Shown here in pieces: positions 34,113-43,193 of a stretch of 64,000 nt of DNA; the stretch's first letter is position 1; the number at the start of each line of letters is the position of its first letter. The notes below the pieces were generated by a model. The model saw only the letters and a program-made list of their open reading frames with translations, was not told the origin of the DNA and ran no database searches. The position numbers and the translations under genes were made by a program. The stretch spans positions 1,240,001 to 1,304,000 of the forward strand of contig NZ_CP085135.1 in NCBI RefSeq assembly GCF_020616515.1, in the 5' to 3' direction. The DNA comes from Mesorhizobium sp. PAMC28654 (lineage in GTDB: Bacteria > Pseudomonadota > Alphaproteobacteria > Rhizobiales > Rhizobiaceae).

Positions 34113-35144
34113 CTATTTCTGGAGGTCGGTCCAGATCTTCGTGTAGAGCGCCTGCACATTGGACGGGCAGGCCTGCATGAACTGGCCCTTGGCAGCGAAT
34201 TCAGCCGGAACGTTCACTTCCGGCGCATTCTTCATGTCGTCGGGCATGAAGGCTTCCGAGCCCTTGATGCCGTTGGCGTAGCGCGCGAAGGCCGAGATCA
34301 ACGCGGCGTTCCGCGGGTCCATGATGAAGTTCTGGAAGAGCTTGGCATTCTCGACATTCTTGGCATCCTTGAGGACGGCGACATTGTCCATCCAGATGGG
34401 GAAACCCTCTTTCGGATATCCGTAGACGATCTTGTCATTCTGCAACCGCTGCCGCAGGGATATGCCGTTCCAATTGACGCCGGCGGCGATGTCACCCCTG
34501 CCAAGGCCGTCGACGGCCGCATAGTCGAGCGAAAGCCATTTCGCCTTCGCCTCGATCAGCTTGTCGTGGACCTTCTTCAGCACCTGCATATCGTCGGTAC
34601 AGTATTTGCCACCTTCGTAGGCGATGGCCAGGAACATGATGTCCCCCATTTCGGGCACGACATTGATCTTGCCGACGAGTTCGGGCGGCGGATCGAGGAA
34701 GATCGCTGAGGTGTTGATGTCGCCGGAGTAGACCGACTTGTTGACCGATACGCCCGTCGTGCCCCATTGCCACGGAACAGTGTATTTGCGGCCCGGATCG
34801 AAAGGCACGTCAACCCATCTCGGATCGACGTTCTTGAAGTTATCCATCTTGTTGGGGTCAGTCTCCAGCAGCAGACCCTCGCTGATCCAGACCGGGATGA
34901 CGCTGGCCGAAGGTACCACGATGTCATAACCGGAAGCGCCCTGCCGCACCTTGGCAAGCGCCGTGTCATTGGAATCGAAGTCGGTGACGGTAACCTTGAC
35001 CTTGTAGGTCTCCTCGAACTTCTTGATGAGATCGGGGCTGGTGTAATTTCCCCAATTGTAGATGTTGAGTTCGCCGTCGGCACGTGCAGCGCCCGCGCAC
35101 AGCAGCGACAGCGCGACGGCCGTCGCGGTCAGTTTCCAGTTCAT
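34113..35144 (-). CDS. Polyamine-type solute-binding protein (PotD/PotF)
   Basis: 343 aa starting [20 protein letters not shown], eight bases after GGGAG; signal peptide ends near AARADG. The mature N-terminus [20 protein letters not shown] is the PotD/PotF hallmark, followed by [35 protein letters not shown] and [20 protein letters not shown]. It would bind putrescine, spermidine or a similar cation. It is alone: no permease or ATPase follows, only the amidase and TetR genes. It might use the permeases at 25951-29869 or 38227-40904, which is inference. Confidence 0.92.
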   Translation of the reverse strand: MNWKLTATAVALSLLCAGAARADGELNIYNWGNYTSPDLIKKFEETYKVKVTVTDFDSNDTALAKVRQGASGYDIVVPSASVIPVWISEGLLLETDPNKMDNFKNVDPRWVDVPFDPGRKYTVPWQWGTTGVSVNKSVYSGDINTSAIFLDPPPELVGKINVVPEMGDIMFLAIAYEGGKYCTDDMQVLKKVHDKLIEAKAKWLSLDYAAVDGLGRGDIAAGVNWNGISLRQRLQNDKIVYGYPKEGFPIWMDNVAVLKDAKNVENAKLFQNFIMDPRNAALISAFARYANGIKGSEAFMPDDMKNAPEVNVPAEFAAKGQFMQACPSNVQALYTKIWTDLQK

Positions 35145-35184
35145 ACTACTTGCTCCCATTGTTGGGACCGGCGGCAACGCGGCC

Positions 35185-35259
35185 TCAGGTCCGTTTCCTG
35201 CTGAAGAAAAGGAAGGCGGCGACGCCTTTCGCCGCAACGGCAAGCCAGATGGCTGCCAA
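35185..35259 (-). CDS. Possible small membrane peptide, 24 aa
   Basis: TTG start six bases after GAGGGG encodes [20 protein letters not shown] then RKRT: one hydrophobic segment with a basic tail. It is just upstream of the binding-protein gene and on its strand. It could be a real small protein, a leader, or chance; no relative is recalled. Confidence 0.25.
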   Translation of the reverse strand: MAAIWLAVAAKGVAAFLFFSRKRT

Positions 35260-35338
35260 GATATTCCCCTCGCGCTTCTAAGTGGCCATTCACCGGCAAG
35301 CCGGCTGTCCAACCCGATCGACAGCCATAGGGATAACA

Positions 35339-35356
35339 TGACTAACTATACAGTCA
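35339..35356. promoter_or_regulatory. TGACT-N8-AGTCA dyad with -35-like TTGACT (minus strand)
   Basis: The dyad lies 195 bases upstream of the PotD/F-type gene. On the minus strand TTGACT overlaps it, and TATCCC follows after 16 bases as a weak -10. A TetR operator over this promoter would fit, but is unproven. Confidence 0.35.
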
Positions 35357-35724
35357 ATATGTTTTCGGTGCACCGTTACTGCGGGATAGTCGCATCGACC
35401 CGGAGGTCAATCGCGTGAGATAGGTCGCTTTGCGGATCGCTTTCGAACCGCTGTGCACCGCGCTGACTTCAGGTGCTTCGAGGCGGGAACAATCTGGGCA
35501 GTGGGAGGAAGACTAAGAAGTGTTTTGCGGGTGAATTTTGATGAGCCCCATCAGAACCAGGCTTTGCCACAACCAAGGAAAGCCCCGACGTTTGTGTCCG
35601 CTTTCACAGCGAAATGGACGAAGCCTCCGGCGTGGATCGTTCCGCCGGAAGCTCCAATCCGCCGCCTACTTTTCAGAAGAGATCAGTCAACGTCTTCCGA
35701 AGTAGATTGCCGGTCGCGGAGCCT
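35357..35724. other. Intergenic region, nothing recognised
   Basis: Between the promoter region of the binding-protein gene and the DUF2569 gene end. A short open frame on the plus strand (from 35453) has no ribosome site or family resemblance. I see no repeat or terminator. Confidence 0.3.
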
Positions 35725-36288
35725 CTATGCACCTGCAAGTTGATCGGGTGCGGTCGCCCTTGTGAACGTGTTCCTCACCCTGACCGACTTGTGGACGTAA
35801 GCGACCCAAATGCCGGTCAGCACAAACGACACGATAGGTGCGACCAGCGCGTCGCCTGTGAGCACCTGGTTCATCGGAACGCTCAGAACCGCCGAAATCC
35901 AAATCGTATCCAGGAGAAACAAGACAGGTATTGCAATCCACTGATACAGAAACAACTGCCTGAAGCGGAAACTGCGCCGCAGCATTGCAACCAACACAAC
36001 CACCTGAAGGGCCAGGAACGCCAGCAACAGGCCAACCTCTCCATACGTCGCCAAGGCGCCATTCGGGAGCGTCATGAGTTTTTGGTAGTCGTCACTCGAC
36101 GTGCCCAATATCGCGAGCGTGCGCAATGGAGACAGCGCCTGACCGATCGCCAGAAGCATCAGCCAACCTCCAAACCCCACCAGGCTCGCTGGATTCTGTG
36201 AAGGCTTACTCGCCGACCGAACAGCAAAGAAGACAGGCACGCCAATCAGAAGCAATAATATTACCCAATGCCATATGGAAAATTGCAT
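35725..36288 (-). CDS. DUF2569 family membrane protein
   Basis: 187 aa from MQFSIWHWVILLLLIGVPVF, preceded by GGGAGGGG. Four or so hydrophobic segments: residues 6-22, 38-55, 85-103 and 115-160. The motif VGFGGWLMLLAIGQALSPLR is the DUF2569 signature. The family has no known function. It is monocistronic as far as can be seen, and its base composition is a little more AT-rich than the ABC operons beside it. Confidence 0.75.
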   Translation of the reverse strand: MQFSIWHWVILLLLIGVPVFFAVRSASKPSQNPASLVGFGGWLMLLAIGQALSPLRTLAILGTSSDDYQKLMTLPNGALATYGEVGLLLAFLALQVVVLVAMLRRSFRFRQLFLYQWIAIPVLFLLDTIWISAVLSVPMNQVLTGDALVAPIVSFVLTGIWVAYVHKSVRVRNTFTRATAPDQLAGA

Positions 36289-36418
36289 CAACCCCTCCCT
36301 TTAATGCACCCCTGGGTTGTATCATGTTTTGGCCTCGACTCAAGAGGAGTTCGAACGAACTCGCGCGCGCCCCTGACCGAAAAGCCCGCCTCTCCTGCCC
36401 TGCCGACAGGAGCCGCCG

Positions 36419-37033
36419 TCACACCGCAATCGCCGCAACCAGTACCCGGTTCTGCCGGCGTATCGCGAGCCGCAACTCGGGAATCCTCGCTTCTTCGCGC
36501 TTTACGAACTCGATGAACATCATGTTCATGTTGTTGAAGATCAGCTCGCCCAGCGCCTGCCCGTCGATATCCTGCCGTACAAGGCCAAGCGACTGCAGCC
36601 GGGCGATCAGCGCGCTGATCTGTTCGGTCAGCGACCGGTCGAGCGCGGTGTAGGCCTGGCCGAACGGGCTATCGGGCAGCTGCGTCGAGATCGCCATCGC
36701 CTGCCGCCACATCTCCTTGCTGAGATAGTGCAAGGAGTGTTCAATGTAGATGCCCACCAGCGTGTCCAATGCGTCGCCGACATTGGCCGGCGGCTTGGCA
36801 ACCACGCCGCGCCCGGCATTGAGCACTTCGTTGACCTCAAGCGAGACGATGGCGCCGAGGATGTCGCCCTTATTCTGGTAGTAATTGTAGATCGTGCCGA
36901 CCGACACTTCGGCCTGCGTGGCGATCGCCTCGATCTTGGCGCCTTCATAGCCGGCATCGCGGAAAAGTTCGGCCGCCGCCTCGATGATGCGCCGGTGACG
37001 ATCCGCCTTTTGCCTTGCCCGCAATCCGCTCAT
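36419..37033 (-). CDS. TetR family transcriptional regulator
   Basis: 204 aa from MSGLRARQKADRHRRIIEAA, five bases after AGAGG. The helix-turn-helix is AAELFRDAGYEGAKIEAIAT then QAEVSVGTIYNYYQNKGDIL. The C-terminal ligand domain is not classifiable. It is divergent from the third PotABCD-type operon (37125-40904), with 91 bases between, and two 11-bp operator-like repeats in the gap. Confidence 0.88.
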   Translation of the reverse strand: MSGLRARQKADRHRRIIEAAAELFRDAGYEGAKIEAIATQAEVSVGTIYNYYQNKGDILGAIVSLEVNEVLNAGRGVVAKPPANVGDALDTLVGIYIEHSLHYLSKEMWRQAMAISTQLPDSPFGQAYTALDRSLTEQISALIARLQSLGLVRQDIDGQALGELIFNNMNMMFIEFVKREEARIPELRLAIRRQNRVLVAAIAV

Positions 37034-37058
37034 ATCAGCCTCTTGCCACAAAAATAGA

Positions 37059-37086
37059 ATTGACTCAATTTTGAAATTGGTTCAAT
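37059..37086. promoter_or_regulatory. Putative TetR operator pair ATTGACTCAAT / ATTGGTTCAAT
   Basis: ATTGACTCAAT (37059-37069, perfect dyad about its centre) and ATTGGTTCAAT (37076-37086) are near-direct repeats 17 bases apart in the short divergent promoter region. The first also contains a -35-like TTGACT. Binding here would control both the TetR gene and the importer operon. Confidence 0.5.
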
Positions 37087-37124
37087 TTTTTACAAGAAGC
37101 CACAAAGGCAAGGGAGAACACTCG

Positions 37125-38214
37125 ATGTCCATGAAATCCACATCCATGAATCCGCCGTCTGCCCTGAAGACCCGGCTGCGCACGGCATGTGCCGCTACGG
37201 CACTTCTGCTGGCGGCGCGGCATCGCTCAGGCCGCCGATCTCAACGCGCTGATCTGGTGCGATCATTCGGACCCGGCGCTGCTGCAGCCCTTCGAGCAGG
37301 CCAACAATGTCAAGGTCAACGTCAAGGAATTCGAGGGCACAGGCGCTGGCCTCGCCATCGTCGAACAGTCGCAGCCGGGTGACTGGGACGTGATGGTGAT
37401 CGACAGCATCGATGTGCCGCGCGGCGTCGAAAAGGGCCTGTTCGAGCCGCTGCCGGAAGACAAGCTGCCGCTGGCCGACATGTTTCCACAGGTGAAGATG
37501 GACGGTTCCACCATCGTCGGCGGCAAGCGCTACGGCATCACCGAAAAGTTCGGCTACAACACAATCGGCTACAACAAGACCAAGGTCGATCCGGCCGACA
37601 TGCAGTCTCTGGCATCGCTGACATCAGACAAATACAAGGGCAAGGTCGCCATCTACGACTATTATCTGCCGGTCATCGGCATGGCCGCGCTTGCCATCGG
37701 CAAGAAGACGGCGGACCTGACCGAAGCCGACCTGCCTGCCCTCAAGGCCGAGCTTCTGAAGATGAAGGCCAACGCCAAGCTGGTCGGCGAGGTCACCGCC
37801 AGCCAGACCGCGCTAGCGACGGGCGAGGTCGACATCCTCGTCGGCGGCGGTGAGTGGGTGACCGCGGGATTGGCCAAGGAGAACCCGGCGTTGGACTTCT
37901 CGATCCCGAAGGAGGGTGCTGTGCTGTGGTCGCAGTCGCTGGCCATGTTCAAGGACTCCAAGAACAAGGACATGGCGCTGAAGTTTATCCAGTACGTCAT
38001 GAGCCCCGAGGGCCAGGCGCGGCTTGCCACCTCGTCCTGCTACTGGGGCATGCCGTCCAACACCAAGGCGGCGCTGACCGACGACCAGAAGAAGGTCCTG
38101 CGTTTCGACGAACAGCCGGAATTCCTCGCCCGCGCCCAGGCCTATCCGGCGCCGAACGCCGATCTCGACAAGAAGATGCAGGACATGTGGACCGAAATGC
38201 TGCAGGCGAAGTGA
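37125..38214 (+). pseudogene. Solute-binding protein gene with a one-base insertion after the signal peptide
   Basis: The ATG after AAGGGAG begins a signal peptide (MSMKSTSMNPPSALKTRLRT, then AATALLLAA). At about 37218 an extra C shifts the frame; without it the protein would read LLLAAGIAQAADLNALIWCD and continue to 38214. The mature part (VIDSIDVPRGVEKGLFEPLP, GYNKTKVDPADM) is an intact PotD-like binding protein, but on its own it could start only at weak internal codons and would lack an export signal. The coding span of 1090 bases is not a multiple of three. Either a real inactivating change or a sequencing error. It is the first gene of the operon. Confidence 0.8.
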
Positions 38215-38226
38215 GCGACGCCGCTC
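38213..38226 (+). other. Small hairpin at the binding-protein/permease junction
   Basis: GAGCG (38213-38217) pairs with CGCTC (38222-38226) around ACGC, filling the 12-base gap between genes. Weaker than the other junction hairpins and possibly chance. Confidence 0.3.
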
Positions 38227-39060
38227 ATGAACTCGGCTGGAAACAACGGGCGTGCCCTGCCCTGGGCGCTGGTCACGCCGGCGCTAGGCTGGACGCTGCT
38301 GTTCTTCGTCCTGCCCTTGATCGCCATGGGGCTTTCCAGCCTTACGGCGCATGAAGGCGGCGGCTTCACGCTGTCCAATTACAGCCAGTTCTTCACCAAC
38401 CCGTCCTATTGGCAGGCGATGGTGAATTCACTGCAGGTCACCGTGATCTCTGTGCTGCTCGCCTATCCCTTCGCCTGGATCCTGGCCGAGCAGGTGCCGG
38501 AACGCTGGCAGCGGCTGGCGCTGATGCTGGCGGTGCTGCCGTTCTGGACTTCGTATGTCGTGCGCTCCTATTCCTGGCTGCTGGTGCTCGCCCAGAACGG
38601 CGTCATCAGCCGCGCGCTGACCGGCTCCGGGCTGCTCTCCGAACCGCTGCAACTCGCCAACACTCGCTTCGCCACTGTCACCGGCTTCGTGCATTTCTTC
38701 GTCATGCTCTTGACGCTCACGATCTTCGCAAATCTCAAGCAGCTCAGCCCCAGCTATCGCAAGGCCGCCGCCGATCTCGGCGCGGGGCCGGTGCGCACCT
38801 TCCTGCACGTTGTCTTGCCGCTGACCTTGCCCGGCATCATGGTCGGCGCTTTCCTCACCTTCGTACTGTGCATCGGCGACTATATCACGCCGCAGATCCT
38901 CGGCGGCAACAATGAGCTTCTGATGCCGCAACTGGTGATGATGCAGATCGGCCGGCGCGGCGACTTTCCCCTTGCCTCGGCGCTGGCAATTATCCTGATG
39001 GCGGTCGTCACCATCGCCTATCTCGCCTGCGCCCGCTGGCTGAAGATCGAGCGGGCGTGA
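38227..39060 (+). CDS. ABC transporter permease, PotB type
   Basis: 277 aa starting MNSAGNNGRALPWALVTPAL, 12 bases after the binding-protein stop. Six membrane segments; WTSYVVRSYSWLLVLAQNGV and the coupling loop SPSYRKAAADLGAGPVRTFL are the PotB/PotH landmarks, and LCIGDYITPQILGG is strongly conserved in the family. It ends at a TGA that overlaps the next gene. Intact, unlike its two neighbours. Confidence 0.93.
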   Translation: MNSAGNNGRALPWALVTPALGWTLLFFVLPLIAMGLSSLTAHEGGGFTLSNYSQFFTNPSYWQAMVNSLQVTVISVLLAYPFAWILAEQVPERWQRLALMLAVLPFWTSYVVRSYSWLLVLAQNGVISRALTGSGLLSEPLQLANTRFATVTGFVHFFVMLLTLTIFANLKQLSPSYRKAAADLGAGPVRTFLHVVLPLTLPGIMVGAFLTFVLCIGDYITPQILGGNNELLMPQLVMMQIGRRGDFPLASALAIILMAVVTIAYLACARWLKIERA

Positions 39061-39062
39061 CC

Positions 39063-39843
39063 ATGCGCCAGATTGTCCGCATCGTTTCGTGGCTATACGC
39101 CCTTGCCGTCTACGCCTTCATTTTCCTGCCGGTGGTCGTGCTGGTGCTGTTCTCGCTGCAGGCAACGTCGTTTCCGATCCCGCCCTTCACCGGTCCGTCG
39201 CTGCGCTGGTACGAAGCCGTTCTGTCCGACACGACTGACCTCGGCGCTGGTCAATTCTCTGCTGGTGGCGTCCATCTCGTCATTCGCCGCCGTCACGCTC
39301 GGCTTCCTGTCCGCCTGGGGTTTCGCGCGCTTCGTCCTGCCGGGCTCAGGGCTGCTGCGCGGACTGATCACGCTGCCGCTGACGGTCAGCTACCTCATCA
39401 TCGGCATGGGACTGCTGGTGCTGTTCAACTGGGCCGGCGTCCCGAAGTCGCTGGTCTCGGCCGGCATCGGCCATGTTGTGATCAACCTGCCGCTCTGCTT
39501 CGCCATCATCTACAGCCAGATGGGCGACCACCAGATCAACATCGAGCGCGCCGCGCGCGACCTCGGCGCACCGGAATGGAAGGTGCTGCTTCTAATTACT
39601 GTCCCGGTGATGGCGCCCGCCATCTTCGCCGGCTTCTTCCTGTCGATGACATTCTCCTGGGACGAGTTCGTGATCTCCTTCCTGCTGACGCGCTTCGACA
39701 CGACGCTGCCGGTGGAAATCTGGAACCTGCTGCGCTCGGGACTCAATCCCAAGACCAACGCCGTCGGTTCGCTGGTCTTTGCCGTCTCCATCGTGCTGGT
39801 GGTGCTGTTCGAACTGACATTGTTGCGGAGAAAGCCGGCATGA
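39063..39843 (+). pseudogene. PotC-type permease gene with a one-base insertion
   Basis: Start at ATG 39063 (or the overlapping GTG 39057): MRQIVRIVSWLYALAVYAFI, then FTGPSLRWYEAVLSD. Near 39233-39238 the frame must move by one base to continue LTSALVNSLLVASISSFAAV, so an extra base is present (for example the A in ACGACTGACC). The remainder is a normal PotC: IERAARDLGAPEWKVLL is the coupling loop. The span of 781 bases is not a multiple of three. If the shift is real, the reading runs on in the wrong frame into the ATPase gene, making a nonsense fusion. A sequencing error is equally possible. Confidence 0.8.
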
Positions 39844-40904
39844 GCGCCCCCCTTGTCGATATCCGCAACATCTCGCACCGTTTCGGCCAGCTTGCAGTGC
39901 TGAAAAACGTCTCGCTTGCCATCGAACCCGGCAGCTACACCATCCTGCTCGGGCCGTCCGGCTCCGGCAAGACGACGCTGCTCTCCATTCTCGGTGGCTT
40001 TGTCAGCCCTAGCGAAGGCAAGGTGTTCATCCGTGGCGAAGACTGCACCTCGGTGCCGCCGGCGAAGCGCCCGACAACGACCGTGTTCCAGGACTATGCC
40101 CTGTTCCCGCACATCAGCGTCGGCGGCAATGTCGGCTTTGGCCTGCGCATGCGGGGTGTCGATGGCCCGACGCGCGCCGCCAGGGCACGTGACGCTCTGG
40201 CGCTGGTCGGCCTCGCCACTGCCTTCGACAAGAAGCCGCACCAGCTTTCCGGCGGCCAGCGGCAGCGCGTGGCGCTGGCGCGCGCTCTCGTCGTGGAGCC
40301 TGCGGTTCTGCTGCTCGACGAACCGCTCGGCGCGCTCGACCTGAAACTGCGCCGGCAGATGCAGGATGAACTGAAGGCGATCCAGAAGCGTGTCGGCACG
40401 GCTTTCATCCATGTCACCCACGACCAGGAAGAAGCGATGGCCTTGGCCGATCATTGCGTGGTGATGAATGACGGGCGCATCGAGGACGAAGGGCCGCCCG
40501 AGCGCGTCTATGCGAGGCCGGCGACGCGCTTTTCGGCGACCTTCATGGGCGAGAGTACGCTTGTCTCGGGAACAGTGACAGCGGCGAGCGACGGCACAAT
40601 CACGGTTGCAACGCCCGCCGAGCCGATTTCGCTGCGAGGCAGCTTGCCTGTGGGCACGGCCGTCTCCCTGGCTATACGACCGGAGCATCTCATCCTTGGC
40701 GCGACTGGAGGCACAGCAGTGCTCGGCATGGCCAAGGTGAGCGACGTGGTCTTTCAGGGCAGCTTCAAGCGTGTGCTGGCGGTGTCCACCAAGGACCCGG
40801 CGCTGCACTACATCGCCAAGGTTCCGGCCGCCGCCAGCGTTCAGCCGGGCGACACGGTCGCTGTTTCATGCAACGCTGACGACATCAATTTGTTGGCGAA
40901 CTGA
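39840..40904 (+). CDS. ABC transporter ATP-binding protein, PotA type
   Basis: 354 aa from the ATG that overlaps the permease stop (ATGA). Walker A GPSGSGKTTLLS, Q-loop VFQDYALFPHISV, signature LSGGQRQRVALARA, Walker B VLLLDEPLGALD, switch HVTHDQEEAMALAD, then a TOBE_2 domain with LAIRPEHLILGATGG and VVFQGSFKRVLAV. It would energise the permeases at 38227 and 39063. The same frame is open from further upstream only because of the permease frameshift; the true start is the overlap. Confidence 0.93.
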   Translation: MSAPLVDIRNISHRFGQLAVLKNVSLAIEPGSYTILLGPSGSGKTTLLSILGGFVSPSEGKVFIRGEDCTSVPPAKRPTTTVFQDYALFPHISVGGNVGFGLRMRGVDGPTRAARARDALALVGLATAFDKKPHQLSGGQRQRVALARALVVEPAVLLLDEPLGALDLKLRRQMQDELKAIQKRVGTAFIHVTHDQEEAMALADHCVVMNDGRIEDEGPPERVYARPATRFSATFMGESTLVSGTVTAASDGTITVATPAEPISLRGSLPVGTAVSLAIRPEHLILGATGGTAVLGMAKVSDVVFQGSFKRVLAVSTKDPALHYIAKVPAAASVQPGDTVAVSCNADDINLLAN

Positions 40905-40907
40905 GTC

Positions 40908-41669
40908 ATGTCTGAATTTCCCGTCATAGGCGCCGTCGCTTGGTACGAGACCATCCGCATGAGCGATGGCGTCACGCTGATCCACGAGCCGTGGATCAAG
41001 CCGTTCTTTCGCTGCAACATGTGGCACGTACGCGGCCGCGACCGCGATCTCCTCTTCGACACCGGCCTCGGCCATTTCAGCTTGCGCTCTCATGTGCCGA
41101 TGGTAACGGAGCGAAAACTCACCTGCGTCGCCAGCCACACGCATTTCGACCATATCGGCTGCCACCATGAATTTCCGGATCGATGCGTACACGCGGCCGA
41201 GGCTCAAATCCTCGCCGATCCGCGCAACGAATGGACCGCCGCCGGCACCTACGCGACCGACGAAATGTTCGACGGCATGCCGGAAGGCTGGGACACGGCT
41301 AGCTACAGCATTCAGCCCGCACCCGCCGACCGCCTGCTCGCGCATGGCGATGTCGTCGATCTTGGCGACCGTGCCTTCGAGGTGATCCACACACCCGGCC
41401 ACTCGCCGGGCGGCATCGCGCTCCACGAGAAGAAGACCGGCATCCTGCTTTCCGGCGATATCATCTATGACGGCCCCTTGATCGACGACGTCTATCACTC
41501 TGACATCGATGATTATATCGCAACATTGGTGCGCATGCGCGACCTTGATGTCTCGATCGTGCATGGCGGCCATTTTCCGAGCTTCGGCAAGGTGCGCTAC
41601 CGCCAGCTTGTCGATGAGTATCTGGCGCAAAAGCGGCAAGCCGGCTGCCATCTGCTGAAGACGCGATAG
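40908..41669 (+). CDS. Metallo-beta-lactamase-fold hydrolase
   Basis: 253 aa, starting 4 bases after the ATPase stop. The zinc-binding motif is SHTHFDHIG at about residues 80-88, with further ligands in HTPGHSPGGIAL and LLSGDIIYDGP, and a last His in SIVHGGHFPSF. The family covers glyoxalase II, lactonases and many others. As the last gene of the importer operon it may hydrolyse a product of the imported compound, such as a lactone or thioester. Substrate unassigned. Confidence 0.88.
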   Translation: MSEFPVIGAVAWYETIRMSDGVTLIHEPWIKPFFRCNMWHVRGRDRDLLFDTGLGHFSLRSHVPMVTERKLTCVASHTHFDHIGCHHEFPDRCVHAAEAQILADPRNEWTAAGTYATDEMFDGMPEGWDTASYSIQPAPADRLLAHGDVVDLGDRAFEVIHTPGHSPGGIALHEKKTGILLSGDIIYDGPLIDDVYHSDIDDYIATLVRMRDLDVSIVHGGHFPSFGKVRYRQLVDEYLAQKRQAGCHLLKTR

Positions 41670-41717
41670 TTGCGTGTTTCAGCATAGTGACCAGTTGGGC
41701 AAACCGGCCGGCTATGC

Positions 41718-42716
41718 TCAGCGCCGGGCCTCAGCGACAGCAGCCGTAGCGCGCTCTTGGGGAGCGGACGCCCCGACCGCGATCTGCTCTCGAAACCATT
41801 CGAGGGTCAGCCTGATGCCATCCCGATAGCCGGTTTTCGCTTCCCAGCCCGGAAGGACCCGCGTGGCCAAAGTCAGGTCCGGGCAGCGGTTGGTCGGGTC
41901 CTGCGGAAGCGGCGGATGGTGCTCGATGCGGCTGCCTGGAACAAGCGAGCAAACGAACTCCGCAATCTCCAGGACTGAAATCTCGCAATTGTTGCCGACG
42001 TTGAGCGGTCCCCGATGATCAATGGGGTCGCGCCAGAAGAACCGCTCCAGTCCCTCGACAATGTCATCCACATAACCCCAGCTCCGCGATTGCGAGCCAT
42101 TGCCATGGACAGTCACGATCCCGGTTGTCAGCGCCTGGCAGATGAAATTCGATACGGCGCGGCCGTCATCGATGCGTGTGCGCGGTCCATATGTGTTGAA
42201 CAGCCGCACAACACGAATGTCGAGGTTGCTGACGCGCTGCTGTTCGAACAGCAACGCTTCCGTGCAGCGCTTGCTTTCATCATATGACGACCTGGGGCCG
42301 GTGCAATCCACGGAGCCCCTGTAGCTCTCGGGTTGTGGAGAGACCAGGGGATCGCCGTAGACCTCCGAGGTTGAAGCAAAGCAAAAACGGCCGCCTGGCT
42401 TGAGCACGGTCAAAAGATTGAGCGCTCCGCCAATGTTGGCCCTGATGGTGCGCGCCGGTTCACGCATGTACCACACCGGCGACGCCGGCGATGCGAGATG
42501 TATGATCTCGTCGAAGCGATGCCGCGACACGAAGCTTTCGGCGTCCTGAATTTCCAGGCCAAGGAGAGGATCATCGATATGCGCGATATTCCCCAGCAAT
42601 CCGGTCCAGAGATTGTCGACTACAACCAGTCTTTCCAGATCGGTACGCAGCAACAGGCGGTCGATCAAATGTGAGCCGAGGAAACCGCAGCCACCCGAAA
42701 TCAGAACGCTGCGCAT
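41718..42716 (-). CDS. NAD-dependent sugar-nucleotide epimerase/decarboxylase (UXS-like)
   Basis: Extended short-chain dehydrogenase, 332 aa, from MRSVLISGGCGFLGSHLIDR after GAGGAAGG. The NAD motif is GGCGFLGS at residues 8-15. The catalytic Ser is in FASTSEVYGDP and the YxxxK pair in SSYDESKRCTEALLF. FNTYGPRTRIDDGRAVSNFI and GNGSQSRSWGYVDDIVEGL match the UDP-glucuronate decarboxylase (UDP-xylose synthase) group. It would produce a nucleotide sugar for surface polysaccharide. It is monocistronic. UXS versus another epimerase cannot be settled from motifs alone. Confidence 0.87.
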   Translation of the reverse strand: MRSVLISGGCGFLGSHLIDRLLLRTDLERLVVVDNLWTGLLGNIAHIDDPLLGLEIQDAESFVSRHRFDEIIHLASPASPVWYMREPARTIRANIGGALNLLTVLKPGGRFCFASTSEVYGDPLVSPQPESYRGSVDCTGPRSSYDESKRCTEALLFEQQRVSNLDIRVVRLFNTYGPRTRIDDGRAVSNFICQALTTGIVTVHGNGSQSRSWGYVDDIVEGLERFFWRDPIDHRGPLNVGNNCEISVLEIAEFVCSLVPGSRIEHHPPLPQDPTNRCPDLTLATRVLPGWEAKTGYRDGIRLTLEWFREQIAVGASAPQERATAAVAEARR

Positions 42717-43034
42717 GGAAGCCTTCCTCTCGATATCGGCCATTCAACGCCAGCCGATGCCTTTCCAACGAACGCAAGATAGGCGTTTCGCCCGCCATCA
42801 ATCCTGTCCGCAAAGTGGGTTCATCTACGCTGCTACGCGCTGTGATTGCAACGCGCGAGCCGGATTTTGCCGAGCATGGTTTGCTGGACTGGAGATGGGC
42901 ATGGCGCGCCAACGACATCGCCAGGAAAGAAGTCCCTGGGGGAGCATATTGTGCAGGAATTAGCGGCTAGATCAAACCCTTGAGCCGCTGCGGCCGGCCT
43001 TCACGATCATGGTGATCAGCTGTATTTTGCCAGC
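42717..43034. other. Intergenic region, no clear gene
   Basis: Several short open frames, none with a ribosome site and a recognisable product. The promoter of the epimerase gene must lie in its left part. Confidence 0.3.
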
Positions 43035-43193
43035 TTACAGTGCCCGTTGCGGGCATGGCGTTCCCACCGCGTCGCCGCAGCGCGAGGCAGTTGGCTGAGG
43101 CCTGAAGCTCATCTCCTCGGACTGGCGCACCAATTCCGAAAAGACCAGCGCGAAGCTTCCCAACATCAGGAAAACGATGATCAGACGTGTCAC
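43035..43193 (-). CDS. Possible small exported or membrane protein, 52 aa
   Basis: GTG start, MTRLIIVFLMLGSFALVFSE, then LVRQSEEMSFRPQPTASRCG and a tail ending PQRAL. A strong N-terminal hydrophobic segment of about 16 residues is followed by a hydrophilic tail with two cysteines. The only ribosome-like site, GAGG, is too far (about 14 bases), so the call is tentative. No family recognised. Confidence 0.35.
   Translation of the reverse strand: MTRLIIVFLMLGSFALVFSELVRQSEEMSFRPQPTASRCGDAVGTPCPQRAL

Noticed and set aside
39057..40904. Apparent 615-residue fusion of a permease start with an ABC ATPase
   Set aside because: The middle is out-of-frame permease sequence rich in Arg and Pro. It results from the one-base insertion near 39235; the ATPase has its own overlapping start at 39840.
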